From: Pseudomonas sp. ZH-FAD
Lineage (GTDB): Bacteria > Pseudomonadota > Gammaproteobacteria > Pseudomonadales > Pseudomonadaceae
DNA: 64,000 nt
NCBI RefSeq assembly: GCF_002803095.1
Contig: NZ_PGLR01000008.1
Span: 1 to 64,000 of the forward strand
Direction: 5' to 3'
The notes under the pieces: model-generated
Database searches by the model: none
Told to the model about the DNA's origin: nothing
Seen by the model: the letters and a program-made list of their open reading frames with translations, nothing else
Shown: one piece after another, positions 1-7,854 of the stretch
Numbering within the stretch: position 1 is the first letter of the stretch
How the letters are laid out: the number at the start of each line of letters is the position of its first letter
Translations under genes and position numbers: made by a program

Positions 1-20
1 TAACTGCCCCTCTCCCTAAC

Positions 21-102
21 CCTCTCCCGCAAGCGGGAGAGGGGACTGGCCCACAGAGCACCGCAGTGGCTCTGCTCCCCTCTCCCATTTATGGGAGAGG
101 GG
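21..102. repeat. Two C/T-rich inverted repeats (CCCTCTCCC family)
   Basis: Two hairpins lie ahead of the first gene. At 21-42, CCTCTCCCGC is followed by AA and its exact complement. At 77-102, twelve-base arms CCCCTCTCCCAT flank TT. The same family recurs at 2847-2869, 4889-4911 and 4961-4981, always between genes of this cluster, so it is an interspersed element and not a gene-specific site. It could fold in RNA and act as a terminator or stabiliser, but no T-run follows. Confidence 0.75.
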
Positions 103-148
103 CCGGGGGAGAGGGCAAAAAACCAACGAATTCTGGAGCTGAAAACAC

Positions 149-679
149 ATGTCCACCCATGCCCCCGAAATGCCCATCGCCGTCGACGACGAAACCGGCG
201 TCTGGACCACAGACGCCCTGCCGATGCTCTACGTGCCACGGCATTTCTTCGTCAACAACCACATGGGCATCGAGGAAGTGCTCGGCGCCGACAAGTACGC
301 AGAGATCCTCTACAAGGCCGGCTACAAGTCCGCCTGGCACTGGTGCGAGAAGGAAGCCGAGTGCCACGGCATCTCGGGCGCTGCGGTGTTCGAGCACTAC
401 ATGAAACGCCTGTCGCAGCGCGGCTGGGGCCTGTTCGAAACGCAGAAGCTCGACCTGGAAACCGGTCATGCCGAGGTCAAGCTCAGGCATTCGGCCTTCG
501 TCTACGTATACGGCAAGGTGGGTCGCAAGGTCGACTACATGTTCACCGGCTGGTTCTCCGGCGCCATCGACCAGATCCTGGCCGCCAAGGGCAGCCCGAT
601 CCGCACCGTCTCCGTGCAGCAATACAGCGGCGCCGAAGAGGGCCACGACGACGGCCTTTTTGTGGTGAAACCACGTTAG
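149..679 (+). CDS. DUF5943-type protein of the dimethylglycine catabolic cluster
   Basis: A 176-residue soluble protein with no signal peptide or membrane helix. The gene arrangement (this protein, then dgcA, dgcB, etfA, etfB) is the one found in Pseudomonas next to dimethylglycine catabolism, where the protein is annotated as DUF5943 with a vinyl-4-reductase-like C-terminal part. Visible features are a tryptophan- and histidine-containing segment (SAWHWCEKEAECHG, about residues 71-84) and a C-terminal beta-rich half. Its function is not known; a role in betaine or dimethylglycine use is inferred only from its neighbours. The start at 149 is preceded by GGAG at 135-138. dgcA begins 98 bases downstream with a REP-like element in the gap. 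Confidence 0.75.
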   Translation: MSTHAPEMPIAVDDETGVWTTDALPMLYVPRHFFVNNHMGIEEVLGADKYAEILYKAGYKSAWHWCEKEAECHGISGAAVFEHYMKRLSQRGWGLFETQKLDLETGHAEVKLRHSAFVYVYGKVGRKVDYMFTGWFSGAIDQILAAKGSPIRTVSVQQYSGAEEGHDDGLFVVKPR

Positions 680-690
680 AAAAAACCGCG

Positions 691-714
691 CGTGGGAGGG
701 GCTTCAGCCGCGAC
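691..714. repeat. REP-like element
   Basis: CGTGGGAGGGGCTTCAGCC followed by GCGACA. The same string occurs at 6263-6286, and related GCGGCTAAAGC forms occur near 7581 and 6308. This matches the style of Pseudomonas repetitive extragenic palindromes. It sits between the DUF5943 gene and dgcA. Confidence 0.7.
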
Positions 715-777
715 AGAGTCGACGCTGAGGCGCATCCCACAGAGCAACGCTAGAGCGCTTACCGTGAGGATGCCGTA

Positions 778-2838
778 ATGGCCTTCGAAGCAATGTTCCA
801 GCCGATCCAGATCGGCAAGCTGACCATCCGCAACCGTGTGCTCAGCACCGCGCACGCCGAGGTCTACGCCACCGACGGCGGCATGACCACCGAGCGCTAC
901 GTGAAGTACTACGAAGAGAAGGCCAAGGGCGGCATCGGCCTGGCCATCTGTGGCGGCTCCTCGGTGGTGGCCATCGACAGCCCGCAGCAGTGGTGGAGTT
1001 CGGTCAACCTGTCCACCGACCGCATCATCCCGCACTTCCAGAATCTCGCTGACGCCATGCACAAGCACGGCGCCAAGATCATGATCCAGATTACCCACAT
1101 GGGCCGCCGCTCGCGCTGGGACGGTTTCCACTGGCCGACCCTGATGTCGCCGTCCGGCATCCGCGAGCCAGTGCACCGCGCCACCTGCAAGACCATCGAG
1201 GTCGAAGAGATCTGGCGGGTGATCGGCAACTACGCGCAGGCCGCACGCCGCGCCAAGGAAGGTGGCCTGGATGGCGTCGAGCTGTCCGCCGTGCACCAGC
1301 ACATGATCGACCAGTTCTGGTCGCCGCGCGTCAACAAGCGTACCGACGAATGGGGCGGCACCTTCGAGGGCCGCATGAAGTTCGGCCTGGAAGTATTGAA
1401 GGCAGTGCGCGCCGAGGTCGGTGACGACTTCTGCGTCGGCATGCGCATCTGCGGCGACGAATTCCACCCGGACGGCCTGTCCCACGAGGACATGAAGCAG
1501 ATTGCTGCCTATTACGATGCCACCGGCATGCTCGACTTCATCGGCGTCGTCGGCTCGGGCTGCGACACCCACAACACCCTGGCCAACGTCATCCCCAACA
1601 TGAGCTACCCGCCCGAGCCCTTCCTGCACCTGGCGGCCGGCATCAAGGAAGTGGTCAAGGTGCCAGTGCTGCACGCGCAGAACATCAAGGACCCGAACCA
1701 GGCCACGCGAATTCTCGAAGGCGGTTACGTGGACATGGTCGGCATGACCCGCGCGCACATCGCCGACCCGCACCTGATCGCCAAGATCAAGATGGGCCAG
1801 ATCGACCAGATCAAGCAGTGTGTCGGCGCCAACTACTGCATCGACCGTCAGTACCAGGGTCTGGACGTGTTGTGCATTCAGAACGCCGCGACCAGCCGCG
1901 AATACATGGGCGTGCCGCACATCATCGAGAAGACCACCGGCGTCAAACGCAAGGTAGTGATCGTCGGCGGCGGCCCGGCTGGCATGGAAGCAGCGCGCGT
2001 GGCCGCAGAGCGTGGTCACGACGTCACCCTGTTCGAAAAGCAGGAACAACTGGGCGGGCAGATCACCCTGGCGTCGAAAGCGCCGCAGCGTGACCAGATC
2101 GCCGGTATCACCCGCTGGTATCAACTGGAACTGGCGCGCTTGGGCATCGACCTGCGCCTGGGCACCGGCGCCGACGCAGCGAGCATCCTCGACCTGCGTC
2201 CGGACATCATCGTGCTGGCCAACGGCGGTCATCCGTTCCTCGAACAGAACGAACACTGGGGCGCAGCCGAAGGCCTGGTGGTGAGCAGTTGGGATGTGCT
2301 CGCGGGCAAGGTCGCACCGGGCAAGAACGTGCTGGTGTACGACACCATCTGCGAATTCACCGGCATGTCGGTGGCAGACTTCCTCGCCGACAAGGGTGCG
2401 CAGGTGGAGATCGTCACCGACGACATCAAGCCGGGCGTGGCCATCGGCGGCACCAGCTTCCCGACCTACTACCGCAGCCTGTACCCCAAGGAAGTGATCA
2501 TGACCGGCGACATGATGCTGGAAAAGGTCTACCGCGAGGGCGACAAGCTGGTGGCCGTGCTGGAGAACGAATACACCGGCGCCAAGGAGGAGCGGGTGAT
2601 CGACCAGGTGGTGGTGGAGAACGGCGTACGGCCGGACGAGTCGCTGTACTACGCGCTGAAGGAAGGCTCGCGCAACAAGGGCCAGATCGATGTCGAAGCG
2701 CTGTTCGCGATCAAGCCGCAACCCTGTTTATCCGAGTCGGGCGAAGGCTACCTGCTATTTCGCATCGGCGACTGCGTGGCCCAGCGCAACACCCACGCGG
2801 CGATCTACGACGCCTTGCGCCTGTGCAAGGACTTTTAA
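778..2838 (+). CDS. dgcA: Dimethylglycine demethylase subunit DgcA
   Basis: A 686-residue flavoprotein expected to take dimethylglycine to sarcosine. Residues 1 to about 370 form an Old Yellow Enzyme/trimethylamine dehydrogenase-like TIM barrel (early FQPIQIGKLTIRNRV; later ELSAVHQHMIDQFWSPRVNK and GMTRAHIADPHLIAKI). A cysteine cluster follows (CVGANYCIDRQYQGLDVLC) in the place where relatives bind a 4Fe-4S centre. The C-terminal part has a dinucleotide-binding motif (VIVGGGPAGMEAARVAAERG, about residues 393-412) and an NAD(P)/FAD-like domain. GTGAGGA precedes the ATG. Length and domain order agree with the Pseudomonas DgcA family, and the partners dgcB and etfAB follow on the same strand. 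Expression is probably under GbdR, as in P. aeruginosa. Confidence 0.9.
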   Translation: MAFEAMFQPIQIGKLTIRNRVLSTAHAEVYATDGGMTTERYVKYYEEKAKGGIGLAICGGSSVVAIDSPQQWWSSVNLSTDRIIPHFQNLADAMHKHGAKIMIQITHMGRRSRWDGFHWPTLMSPSGIREPVHRATCKTIEVEEIWRVIGNYAQAARRAKEGGLDGVELSAVHQHMIDQFWSPRVNKRTDEWGGTFEGRMKFGLEVLKAVRAEVGDDFCVGMRICGDEFHPDGLSHEDMKQIAAYYDATGMLDFIGVVGSGCDTHNTLANVIPNMSYPPEPFLHLAAGIKEVVKVPVLHAQNIKDPNQATRILEGGYVDMVGMTRAHIADPHLIAKIKMGQIDQIKQCVGANYCIDRQYQGLDVLCIQNAATSREYMGVPHIIEKTTGVKRKVVIVGGGPAGMEAARVAAERGHDVTLFEKQEQLGGQITLASKAPQRDQIAGITRWYQLELARLGIDLRLGTGADAASILDLRPDIIVLANGGHPFLEQNEHWGAAEGLVVSSWDVLAGKVAPGKNVLVYDTICEFTGMSVADFLADKGAQVEIVTDDIKPGVAIGGTSFPTYYRSLYPKEVIMTGDMMLEKVYREGDKLVAVLENEYTGAKEERVIDQVVVENGVRPDESLYYALKEGSRNKGQIDVEALFAIKPQPCLSESGEGYLLFRIGDCVAQRNTHAAIYDALRLCKDF

Positions 2839-2846
2839 GCTTGTCT

Positions 2847-2869
2847 CCCCTCTCCCTCCGGGAGAGGGG
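2847..2869. repeat. C/T-rich inverted repeat between dgcA and dgcB
   Basis: Ten-base arms CCCCTCTCCC and GGGAGAGGGG around the loop TCC. Same family as 77-102 and 4889-4911. It begins 8 bases after the dgcA stop. It may shape relative mRNA levels in the operon, but no T-run follows, so it is not an obvious terminator. Confidence 0.7.
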
Positions 2870-2910
2870 CTGACCGGATCGCCTTGAGGTCCCCCTAAGG
2901 AGACCAACGA

Positions 2911-4872
2911 ATGTTGAATACCCTACTCCCCATTCTGCTCTTCGCTGCGCTCAGCCTCGCTGTGCTGGGCGCGTTGAAGCGCTTCTTAATGTGGCGCCGT
3001 GGCCGACCATCGAAGGTCGACTGGCTCGGCGGTCTGCTGCAGATGCCGCGCCGCTATCTGGTAGATCTGCACCACGTGGTCGAGCGCGACAAGTACATGT
3101 CCAGGACCCACGTGGCCACTGCTGGCGGCTTCGTTCTGGCGGCGGTGCTGGCCATCGTCGTGCACGGTTTCGGCCTGCATAACCGCATCCTCGGCTTCGC
3201 CCTGCTGGGCGCCACGGTGCTGATGTTCGTCGGTGCCCTGTTCGTCGCCAAGCGCCGCCTCGACCCGCCGTCGCGCCTGTCGAAAGGCCCGTGGATGCGT
3301 TTGCCGAAAAGTCTGCTGATGTTTGCCGCCAGCTTCTTTATCGCCACGCTGCCGGTGGCCGGTATCCTCCCCGAAAATTTCGGTGGCTGGAGCCTGGCCG
3401 TCATCCTCGCCGTCGGCGTTGCCTGGGGCGTGTCGGAGTTGTTCCTCGGCATGACCTGGGGCGGGCCGATGAAGCATGCCTTCGCCGGCGCCCTGCACCT
3501 GGCCTGGCACCGCCGCAGTGAACGTTTCGGTGGCGGGCGCTCGACCGGCCTGAAAGCCCTGGATCTGGACGACCCGAAAGTCCCGCTGGGCGTGGAAAAA
3601 CCCACCGACTTCACCTGGAACCAGTTGCTCGGCTTCGACGCCTGTGTGCAGTGCGGCAAGTGCGAAGCCATGTGCCCGGCCTTCGCCGCCGGCCAGCCGC
3701 TGAACCCGAAGAAGCTGATTCAGGACATGGTCATCGGCCTCGCCGGTGGCAACGACGCCAAGTTCGCTGGCAGCCCCTACCCTGGCATACCACTGGGCGA
3801 ACACAGCGGGGGCCCGCATCAGCCGATTGTGAACCTCAACGGCAAGGCGCTGGTGGATGCCGAGACCCTGTGGTCGTGCACCACCTGCCGCGCCTGCGTC
3901 GAGGAATGCCCGATGATGATCGAGCACGTCGATGCCATCGTCGATATGCGCCGTCATCTGACCCTCGAGAAGGGGGCGACCCCGAACAAGGGTGCCGAGG
4001 TGCTGGACAACCTGATCGCCACAGACAACCCGGGCGGCTTCAATCCGGGTGGGCGCCTGAACTGGGCGGCCGACCTGAACCTGCCACTGCTCGCCGACAA
4101 GGGTGAAACCGACGTGCTGTTCTGGGTCGGTGATGGTGCCTTCGACATGCGCAACCAGCGCACCCTGCGTGCTTTCGTGAAGATCCTCAAAGCTGCCGCC
4201 GTCGACTTCGCCGTGCTCGGCCTGGAAGAACGCGACAGCGGCGACATAGCCCGCCGCCTGGGCGATGAAGCGACCTTCCAGCACCTGGCCAAACGCAACA
4301 TCGCGACGATGGCCAAGTACCGCTTCAAGCGCATCGTCAGCTGCGACCCGCACAGCTTCCACGTACTGAAGAACGAATACGGCGCACTCGGCGGCAACTA
4401 TCAGGTACTGCACCACAGCACCTTCATCGACGAACTGCTGCGCAAGGGCTCGCTGAATCTCGGCCAGAGCAAGGCCACCAGCGTGACCTACCACGACCCC
4501 TGCTACCTCGGCCGCTATAACGGCGAGTACGAGGCACCGCGCGCCGTGCTCAAGGCCATCGGCATCGAGGTCAGGGAAATGGAGCGTTCGGGCTTTCGCT
4601 CGCGCTGCTGCGGTGGTGGTGGCGGCGCACCGATCACCGACATCCCCGGCAAGCAGCGCATCCCCGACATGCGCATGATCGACATCAAGGAAACGGGCGC
4701 AGAACTGGTGGCCGTCGGTTGCCCGCAATGCACCGCGATGCTCGAAGGCGTGGTCGCGCCGCGCCCGGAGATCAAGGACATAGCCGAGCTGGTGGCCGAG
4801 GTGCTGATCGAAGCCACCGACGTGGCGGCAAAAAAGCAGCTCGCCAAGCGTGAACTGGTAGAGGTGCAGTGA
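2911..4872 (+). CDS. dgcB: Membrane iron-sulfur oxidoreductase DgcB
   Basis: A 653-residue membrane protein likely to pass electrons from dimethylglycine demethylation. The first 190 or so residues carry several hydrophobic helices. Two 4Fe-4S motifs follow, CVQCGKCEAMCP (about residue 246) and CTTCRACVEECP (about 325). The C-terminal part has two heterodisulfide-reductase-type cysteine-rich (CCG) regions, with HDPCYLGR and RCCGGGGGAP visible and CPQC near the end. This is the architecture of DgcB and related HdrD-like proteins. AAGGAG precedes the start. It lies between dgcA and a dedicated ETF, which suggests the flow DgcA, ETF, DgcB, quinone, but the order of carriers is inference. Confidence 0.88.
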   Translation: MLNTLLPILLFAALSLAVLGALKRFLMWRRGRPSKVDWLGGLLQMPRRYLVDLHHVVERDKYMSRTHVATAGGFVLAAVLAIVVHGFGLHNRILGFALLGATVLMFVGALFVAKRRLDPPSRLSKGPWMRLPKSLLMFAASFFIATLPVAGILPENFGGWSLAVILAVGVAWGVSELFLGMTWGGPMKHAFAGALHLAWHRRSERFGGGRSTGLKALDLDDPKVPLGVEKPTDFTWNQLLGFDACVQCGKCEAMCPAFAAGQPLNPKKLIQDMVIGLAGGNDAKFAGSPYPGIPLGEHSGGPHQPIVNLNGKALVDAETLWSCTTCRACVEECPMMIEHVDAIVDMRRHLTLEKGATPNKGAEVLDNLIATDNPGGFNPGGRLNWAADLNLPLLADKGETDVLFWVGDGAFDMRNQRTLRAFVKILKAAAVDFAVLGLEERDSGDIARRLGDEATFQHLAKRNIATMAKYRFKRIVSCDPHSFHVLKNEYGALGGNYQVLHHSTFIDELLRKGSLNLGQSKATSVTYHDPCYLGRYNGEYEAPRAVLKAIGIEVREMERSGFRSRCCGGGGGAPITDIPGKQRIPDMRMIDIKETGAELVAVGCPQCTAMLEGVVAPRPEIKDIAELVAEVLIEATDVAAKKQLAKRELVEVQ

Positions 4873-4888
4873 TGAAGCAACTGGCGCT

Positions 4889-4981
4889 CCCCTCTCCCTC
4901 CGGGAGAGGGGCTGGGGGTGAGGGTCTGAACCCGAGCCGCCCATCCCACCCTCACCCCAACCCTCTCCCAAGGGGAGAGGG
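4889..4981. repeat. Pair of C/T-rich inverted repeats between dgcB and etfA
   Basis: Two hairpins fill most of this 139-base gap. One has arms CCCCTCTCCC/GGGAGAGGGG with loop TCC (4889-4911). The other has arms CCCTCTCCC/GGGAGAGGG with loop AAG (4961-4981). They are joined by a GGGGTGAGGG / CCCTCACCCC inverted pair, so the whole segment can also fold as one long stem. Confidence 0.7.
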
Positions 4982-5011
4982 GGTTGTCCGTGCAGCCCAG
5001 GAGATCACCTT

Positions 5012-6244
5012 ATGAGCGACATCATCCGCCGCGACCCTCGCGCCGAGTGGATCGCCCGCAACCGCCTGCACCCGCTGCATGCGGCCATGCAGAGTCAGAA
5101 CCAAACCAGCTGGATGGGCCCCAACGGCATCATCCGCAAGAACCCGCACGCTATCGCCGCCGGTTTCGTCGGCCCGGCCGGGCTCAAGCGGATCGATCGC
5201 AGCGGCGCCCAGCACGGCACCGCCGGCAAGCGCAGCAGCGCCAGCGTCGAGGTGCAATTGCCACTGCATGTCATCGAACAACCGGCCTTCCACATCTGCG
5301 TGGTGCCGGACATGGTCGGCGGCCGCCTGTCCAGCCATGACAAGGACCTGCTCGGCCTGGCCCGCAAGCTGGCCGGTGACAGCGGTGCGGTGGTCGCCGT
5401 AGTGTTCGGCGAGGACAAGGAAAACGCATTCGACACGGCCGGAGCCGACCGCCTGCTGCGCGTCCAGGGTGACACCTTCGACGGCTATGCACCGGAAGCC
5501 CGCGTGCTCGCCCTGAGCGCCGTGGAAAGCCAACTGGCGCCGCGCCACTGGCTGCTGCCCGACAGTCGCACCGGTGGCGGCGAGCTGGGTCGGCGCCTGG
5601 CCGCCAAGCTCGGCGAACGTCCGGCCACGCGCGTCTGGCAAGTCGCTGGCGAACAGGCCATCGGCCGTGCCGGCAGTGGCCAGCAGGACATCCAGCGCGC
5701 GCTGCCACGGCTGATTCTGGCCGCCGCCGAATGCGCCGAGCCGGTCAGCGAAACCCGCCATGAAGCTCGTCCGCTGGAACTGGCTGAAAAGGTCGCCCAC
5801 AGCCTGCCGCGCATCGCAGATCTCGGCGCGGTGCCCGTGGACCCGGCGCAAATCCCCATGGCCGAAGCCGAGTTCATCCTCTCCGGCGGCAACGGCGTGA
5901 AAGACTGGAATCTGTTCCACCAGGCCGCCATCGCCATCGGCGCCACCGAAGGCGCTTCGCGCGTGGCGGTGGACGACGGCTTCATGCCGCGCAACCGCCA
6001 GGTCGGCGCCACCGGTACCTGGGTCACTGCCCGCGTCTACCTGGCCGTGGGTATCTCCGGCGCCATCCAGCACCTACAGGGCATCGGTGCCTGCGACAAG
6101 GTGGTGGCGGTGAACATGGACCCTGGCTGCGACATGATCAAACGCGCCGACCTGTCGGTGATCGGCGATTCGGCGGCGATCCTCCAGGCCCTGATAGCAC
6201 GCGTCGCCGCCTGGCGTCAGGAGGGCAAACGTGATGCGGCCTGA
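5012..6244 (+). CDS. etfA: Electron transfer flavoprotein alpha subunit (dimethylglycine cluster)
   Basis: A 410-residue ETF alpha-type protein. The C-terminal third has the FAD-binding domain signature of the family: SGGNGVKDWNLF, a VAVDDGFMPRNRQVGATG segment, VGISGAIQHLQGI and a final MDPGCDMIKRADLSVIGD. It is about 90 residues longer than general ETF alpha. The extra N-terminal part (about residues 1-80, including a MGPNGIIRKNPHAIAAGF stretch) is characteristic of the ETF encoded beside dgcAB. It is expected to form a heterodimer with the beta subunit encoded at 6361 and carry electrons from methyl-group oxidation. The ATG at 5012 follows an AGGAG. Confidence 0.88.
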   Translation: MSDIIRRDPRAEWIARNRLHPLHAAMQSQNQTSWMGPNGIIRKNPHAIAAGFVGPAGLKRIDRSGAQHGTAGKRSSASVEVQLPLHVIEQPAFHICVVPDMVGGRLSSHDKDLLGLARKLAGDSGAVVAVVFGEDKENAFDTAGADRLLRVQGDTFDGYAPEARVLALSAVESQLAPRHWLLPDSRTGGGELGRRLAAKLGERPATRVWQVAGEQAIGRAGSGQQDIQRALPRLILAAAECAEPVSETRHEARPLELAEKVAHSLPRIADLGAVPVDPAQIPMAEAEFILSGGNGVKDWNLFHQAAIAIGATEGASRVAVDDGFMPRNRQVGATGTWVTARVYLAVGISGAIQHLQGIGACDKVVAVNMDPGCDMIKRADLSVIGDSAAILQALIARVAAWRQEGKRDAA

Positions 6245-6262
6245 TCCTCACGAATACGCCCT

Positions 6263-6347
6263 CGTGGGAGGGGCTTCAGCCGCGACAGATTGCGCGTATG
6301 GCCATATCGCGGCTAAAGCGGAGTGCCGCCCAGCCGCTCCCACGGTT
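6263..6347. repeat. Paired REP-like elements between etfA and etfB
   Basis: A forward copy (CGTGGGAGGGGCTTCAGCC then GCGACA at 6263-6286) is followed by an inverted, diverged copy (ATCGCGGCTAAAGCGG near 6306 and CCGCTCCCACGG to about 6345). The terminal CGTGGGAG and CTCCCACG can pair, so the block is a BIME-like unit. It separates two genes whose products must be made in equal amounts. Confidence 0.65.
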
Positions 6348-6360
6348 CGAGGTTGCCCAA

Positions 6361-7134
6361 ATGACTGACCTGAATATCATCGCCCTGGTCTCGGTCGGCG
6401 CCCACCCCACCTCCGGTCGCCCACGCCGCGCCGAGCAGGACGCCCGCGCAGTGGAACTGGGCTTGCGCCTGGCTGGGCAGAATCTGCAACTGCTGCATGC
6501 TGGCGACCCACAAGCCGAAGCCCTGCGCGGCTACCTGGGCATGGGCCTGGAGCAGCTCGACGTACTGGAGCAACCCGAAAGTGCCGATGCCCTGCCGCTG
6601 CTGGTCGATTACCTGCAAGGCAGCCGAACCCAGCTGGTGCTCACTGGCAGCCAGGCGGAAACTGGCGAAGGCTCGGGCATGCTGCCGTTCCTGCTGGCCG
6701 AGCGCCTGGGCTGGCCGATGGTGGTCGGCCTGGCCGAAGTGGAAAAGGTCGAGAACGGCGTGGCCCAGGTGCTGCAAGCGCTGCCACGTGGTCAGCGGCG
6801 TCGCCTCAAGGTACGCCTGCCGTGCGTGGCCAGCGTCGATAACGCGGCCCCGGTCGCGCGCCAGAGCGCCTTCGGCCCGGCCCGACGCGGGCAGATCGAA
6901 GCGCATGAGGTGACCGTGGTAGACGACCCGCTGCTGGCCGAGGCCAGCCTGCAGCCGGCCAAACCACGGCCCAAGCGACTCAAGGTGATCAAGGCAAAAA
7001 CGGGGGCTGAGCGGATGAAAGCAGCAACGGCCAAAGCCAGTGGTGGCGGCGGCCAGGTGCTCAAGGATACCTCGCCACAGGAGGGAGCAGAGGCTATCTT
7101 CAAGCTGTTGATCGAGGAAGGCGTCCTGCGCTAG
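6361..7134 (+). CDS. etfB: Electron transfer flavoprotein beta subunit (dimethylglycine cluster)
   Basis: A 257-residue ETF beta-type protein. It has the family fold pattern: an N-terminal strand (IIALVSVGAHPTSGRPRRAEQDARAVELGLRL region), GSQAETGEGSGMLPFLLAERLGWP (the nucleotide-binding turn, about residues 99-122), and a C-terminal arm rich in Lys and Pro that relatives use to wrap around the alpha subunit. It is the partner of the gene at 5012. The C-terminal 50 residues are more basic than in general ETF beta. The ATG at 6361 was chosen because the reading frame upstream lies in REP sequence. Confidence 0.87.
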   Translation: MTDLNIIALVSVGAHPTSGRPRRAEQDARAVELGLRLAGQNLQLLHAGDPQAEALRGYLGMGLEQLDVLEQPESADALPLLVDYLQGSRTQLVLTGSQAETGEGSGMLPFLLAERLGWPMVVGLAEVEKVENGVAQVLQALPRGQRRRLKVRLPCVASVDNAAPVARQSAFGPARRGQIEAHEVTVVDDPLLAEASLQPAKPRPKRLKVIKAKTGAERMKAATAKASGGGGQVLKDTSPQEGAEAIFKLLIEEGVLR

Positions 7135-7136
7135 CA

Positions 7137-7305
7137 GACAGTTTAAAAGCTACCTGCGTTGCCATTGCGGCGTTAAAAACAGGCTCGTGCGCGAGTCCGA
7201 TCAAAATGCTCATTTACAACTCGTAAACTCCGCTTTTTCGCCTATTTTTGCCTTGCACTGACTGCCTCGCCTACGTTTTCAAACGCCTGCTTTGCCTCCA
7301 AAGGA
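7137..7305. repeat. Probable interspersed non-coding repeat
   Basis: An AT-richer stretch than its surroundings that opens with GACAGTTTAAAAGCTACCTG and closes with ACGTTTTCAAACGCCTGC. It holds short direct and inverted echoes (AAAACAGGCTCG, ACAACTCGTAAACTCCGC) but no reading frame. From memory, similar blocks occur between genes in the P. mendocina group. Only one copy is seen here, so the repeat status is inference. Confidence 0.35.
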
Positions 7306-7314
7306 GCCACGACC

Positions 7315-7566
7315 ATGATGCATGCCGATCTGATCGACCAGGAAGACTTCCGTGAGCGCCTGATCGCGCTGGGCCTGAGCATTCCCGCAGGCGTCACGCC
7401 CGAGCAGGCTTGCGAACTGGCCGTCAGCGGCCTCAGCGCAGAACGCGCCCTAGCCTTGCGTCACCTGGTGGAAGAGCTACTCGGCGGCAGCGCCACCCTG
7501 CTACCCAACGTGCGCGAAGCCATCAGCCGCCACCTGCTGCCAGCGCTGGTGCCGAAGCCCGTTTGA
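7315..7566 (+). CDS. Small conserved-looking protein of unknown function
   Basis: An 83-residue, mostly helical, soluble protein, not recognised. A strong ribosome site (AAAGGAG, 7297-7303) precedes two adjacent ATG codons at 7315 and 7318. Composition and codon use look like real Pseudomonas coding sequence: Leu- and Ala-rich with evenly spaced charges (SAERALALRHLVEELL, about residues 41-56). It is the last gene on this strand before gbdR, about 180 bases after etfB, so it may be read through from the dgc operon. No function is proposed. Confidence 0.65.
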   Translation: MMHADLIDQEDFRERLIALGLSIPAGVTPEQACELAVSGLSAERALALRHLVEELLGGSATLLPNVREAISRHLLPALVPKPV

Positions 7567-7574
7567 TCGACCCG

Positions 7575-7781
7575 AGGCGATCGCGGCTAAAGCCCCTCCT
7601 ACCAGGTTCGAGCGTTAGCGTGGGCCGGGCGGCGATCCGCTTCAGACCGCCCAAAAGCTTACATGGATAAGGTCAATCCGAAATCGGGTCAGGTGGGCTA
7701 AAGCCCACCCTACAGACCCGACCACAGAGCTGAAACGGAACGCGGCCGGGCCGCACCAGGTAGGGTGGGCTTCAGCCCACC
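7575..7781. repeat. Cluster of three REP-like hairpins
   Basis: Three elements lie in a 270-base gap. One is a GATCGCGGCTAAAGCCCCTC form at 7579-7598. Two are perfect hairpins: GGTGGGCT-AA-AGCCCACC at 7692-7709 and GGTGGGCT-TC-AGCCCACC at 7764-7781. The latter form recurs exactly at 15893-15910 after betI. Confidence 0.7.
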
Positions 7782-7813
7782 GAAACGATTAACAAAGACC
7801 ACCACTCAATACG

Positions 7814-7842
7814 AAACGGGGGGCCACTGGCGCCCCGTTTTC
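7814..7842. terminator. Bidirectional rho-independent terminator
   Basis: AAACGGGG at 7814-7821 pairs with CCCCGTTT at 7833-7840. A flanking A-run on one side and T-run on the other suit termination in both directions. It lies just past the 3' end of gbdR (minus strand) and downstream of the small gene at 7315. Confidence 0.75.
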
Positions 7843-7854
7843 ATGGCCGCTCGA

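Noticed and set aside
676..2721. Long open frame (681 codons) on the minus strand opposite dgcA
   Set aside because: It mirrors a real gene in high-GC sequence and has the His/Asp/Val/Ala-rich composition of an antisense frame, with no ribosome site or recognisable domain.
2986..4971. 661-codon minus-strand frame opposite dgcB
   Set aside because: Antisense shadow of the iron-sulfur protein; it runs through the intergenic hairpins and shows no motif.
7575..7781. Repeated hairpins considered as a CRISPR-like array
   Set aside because: Units are unevenly spaced, vary in sequence and match the REP style; no spacer structure and no cas gene.
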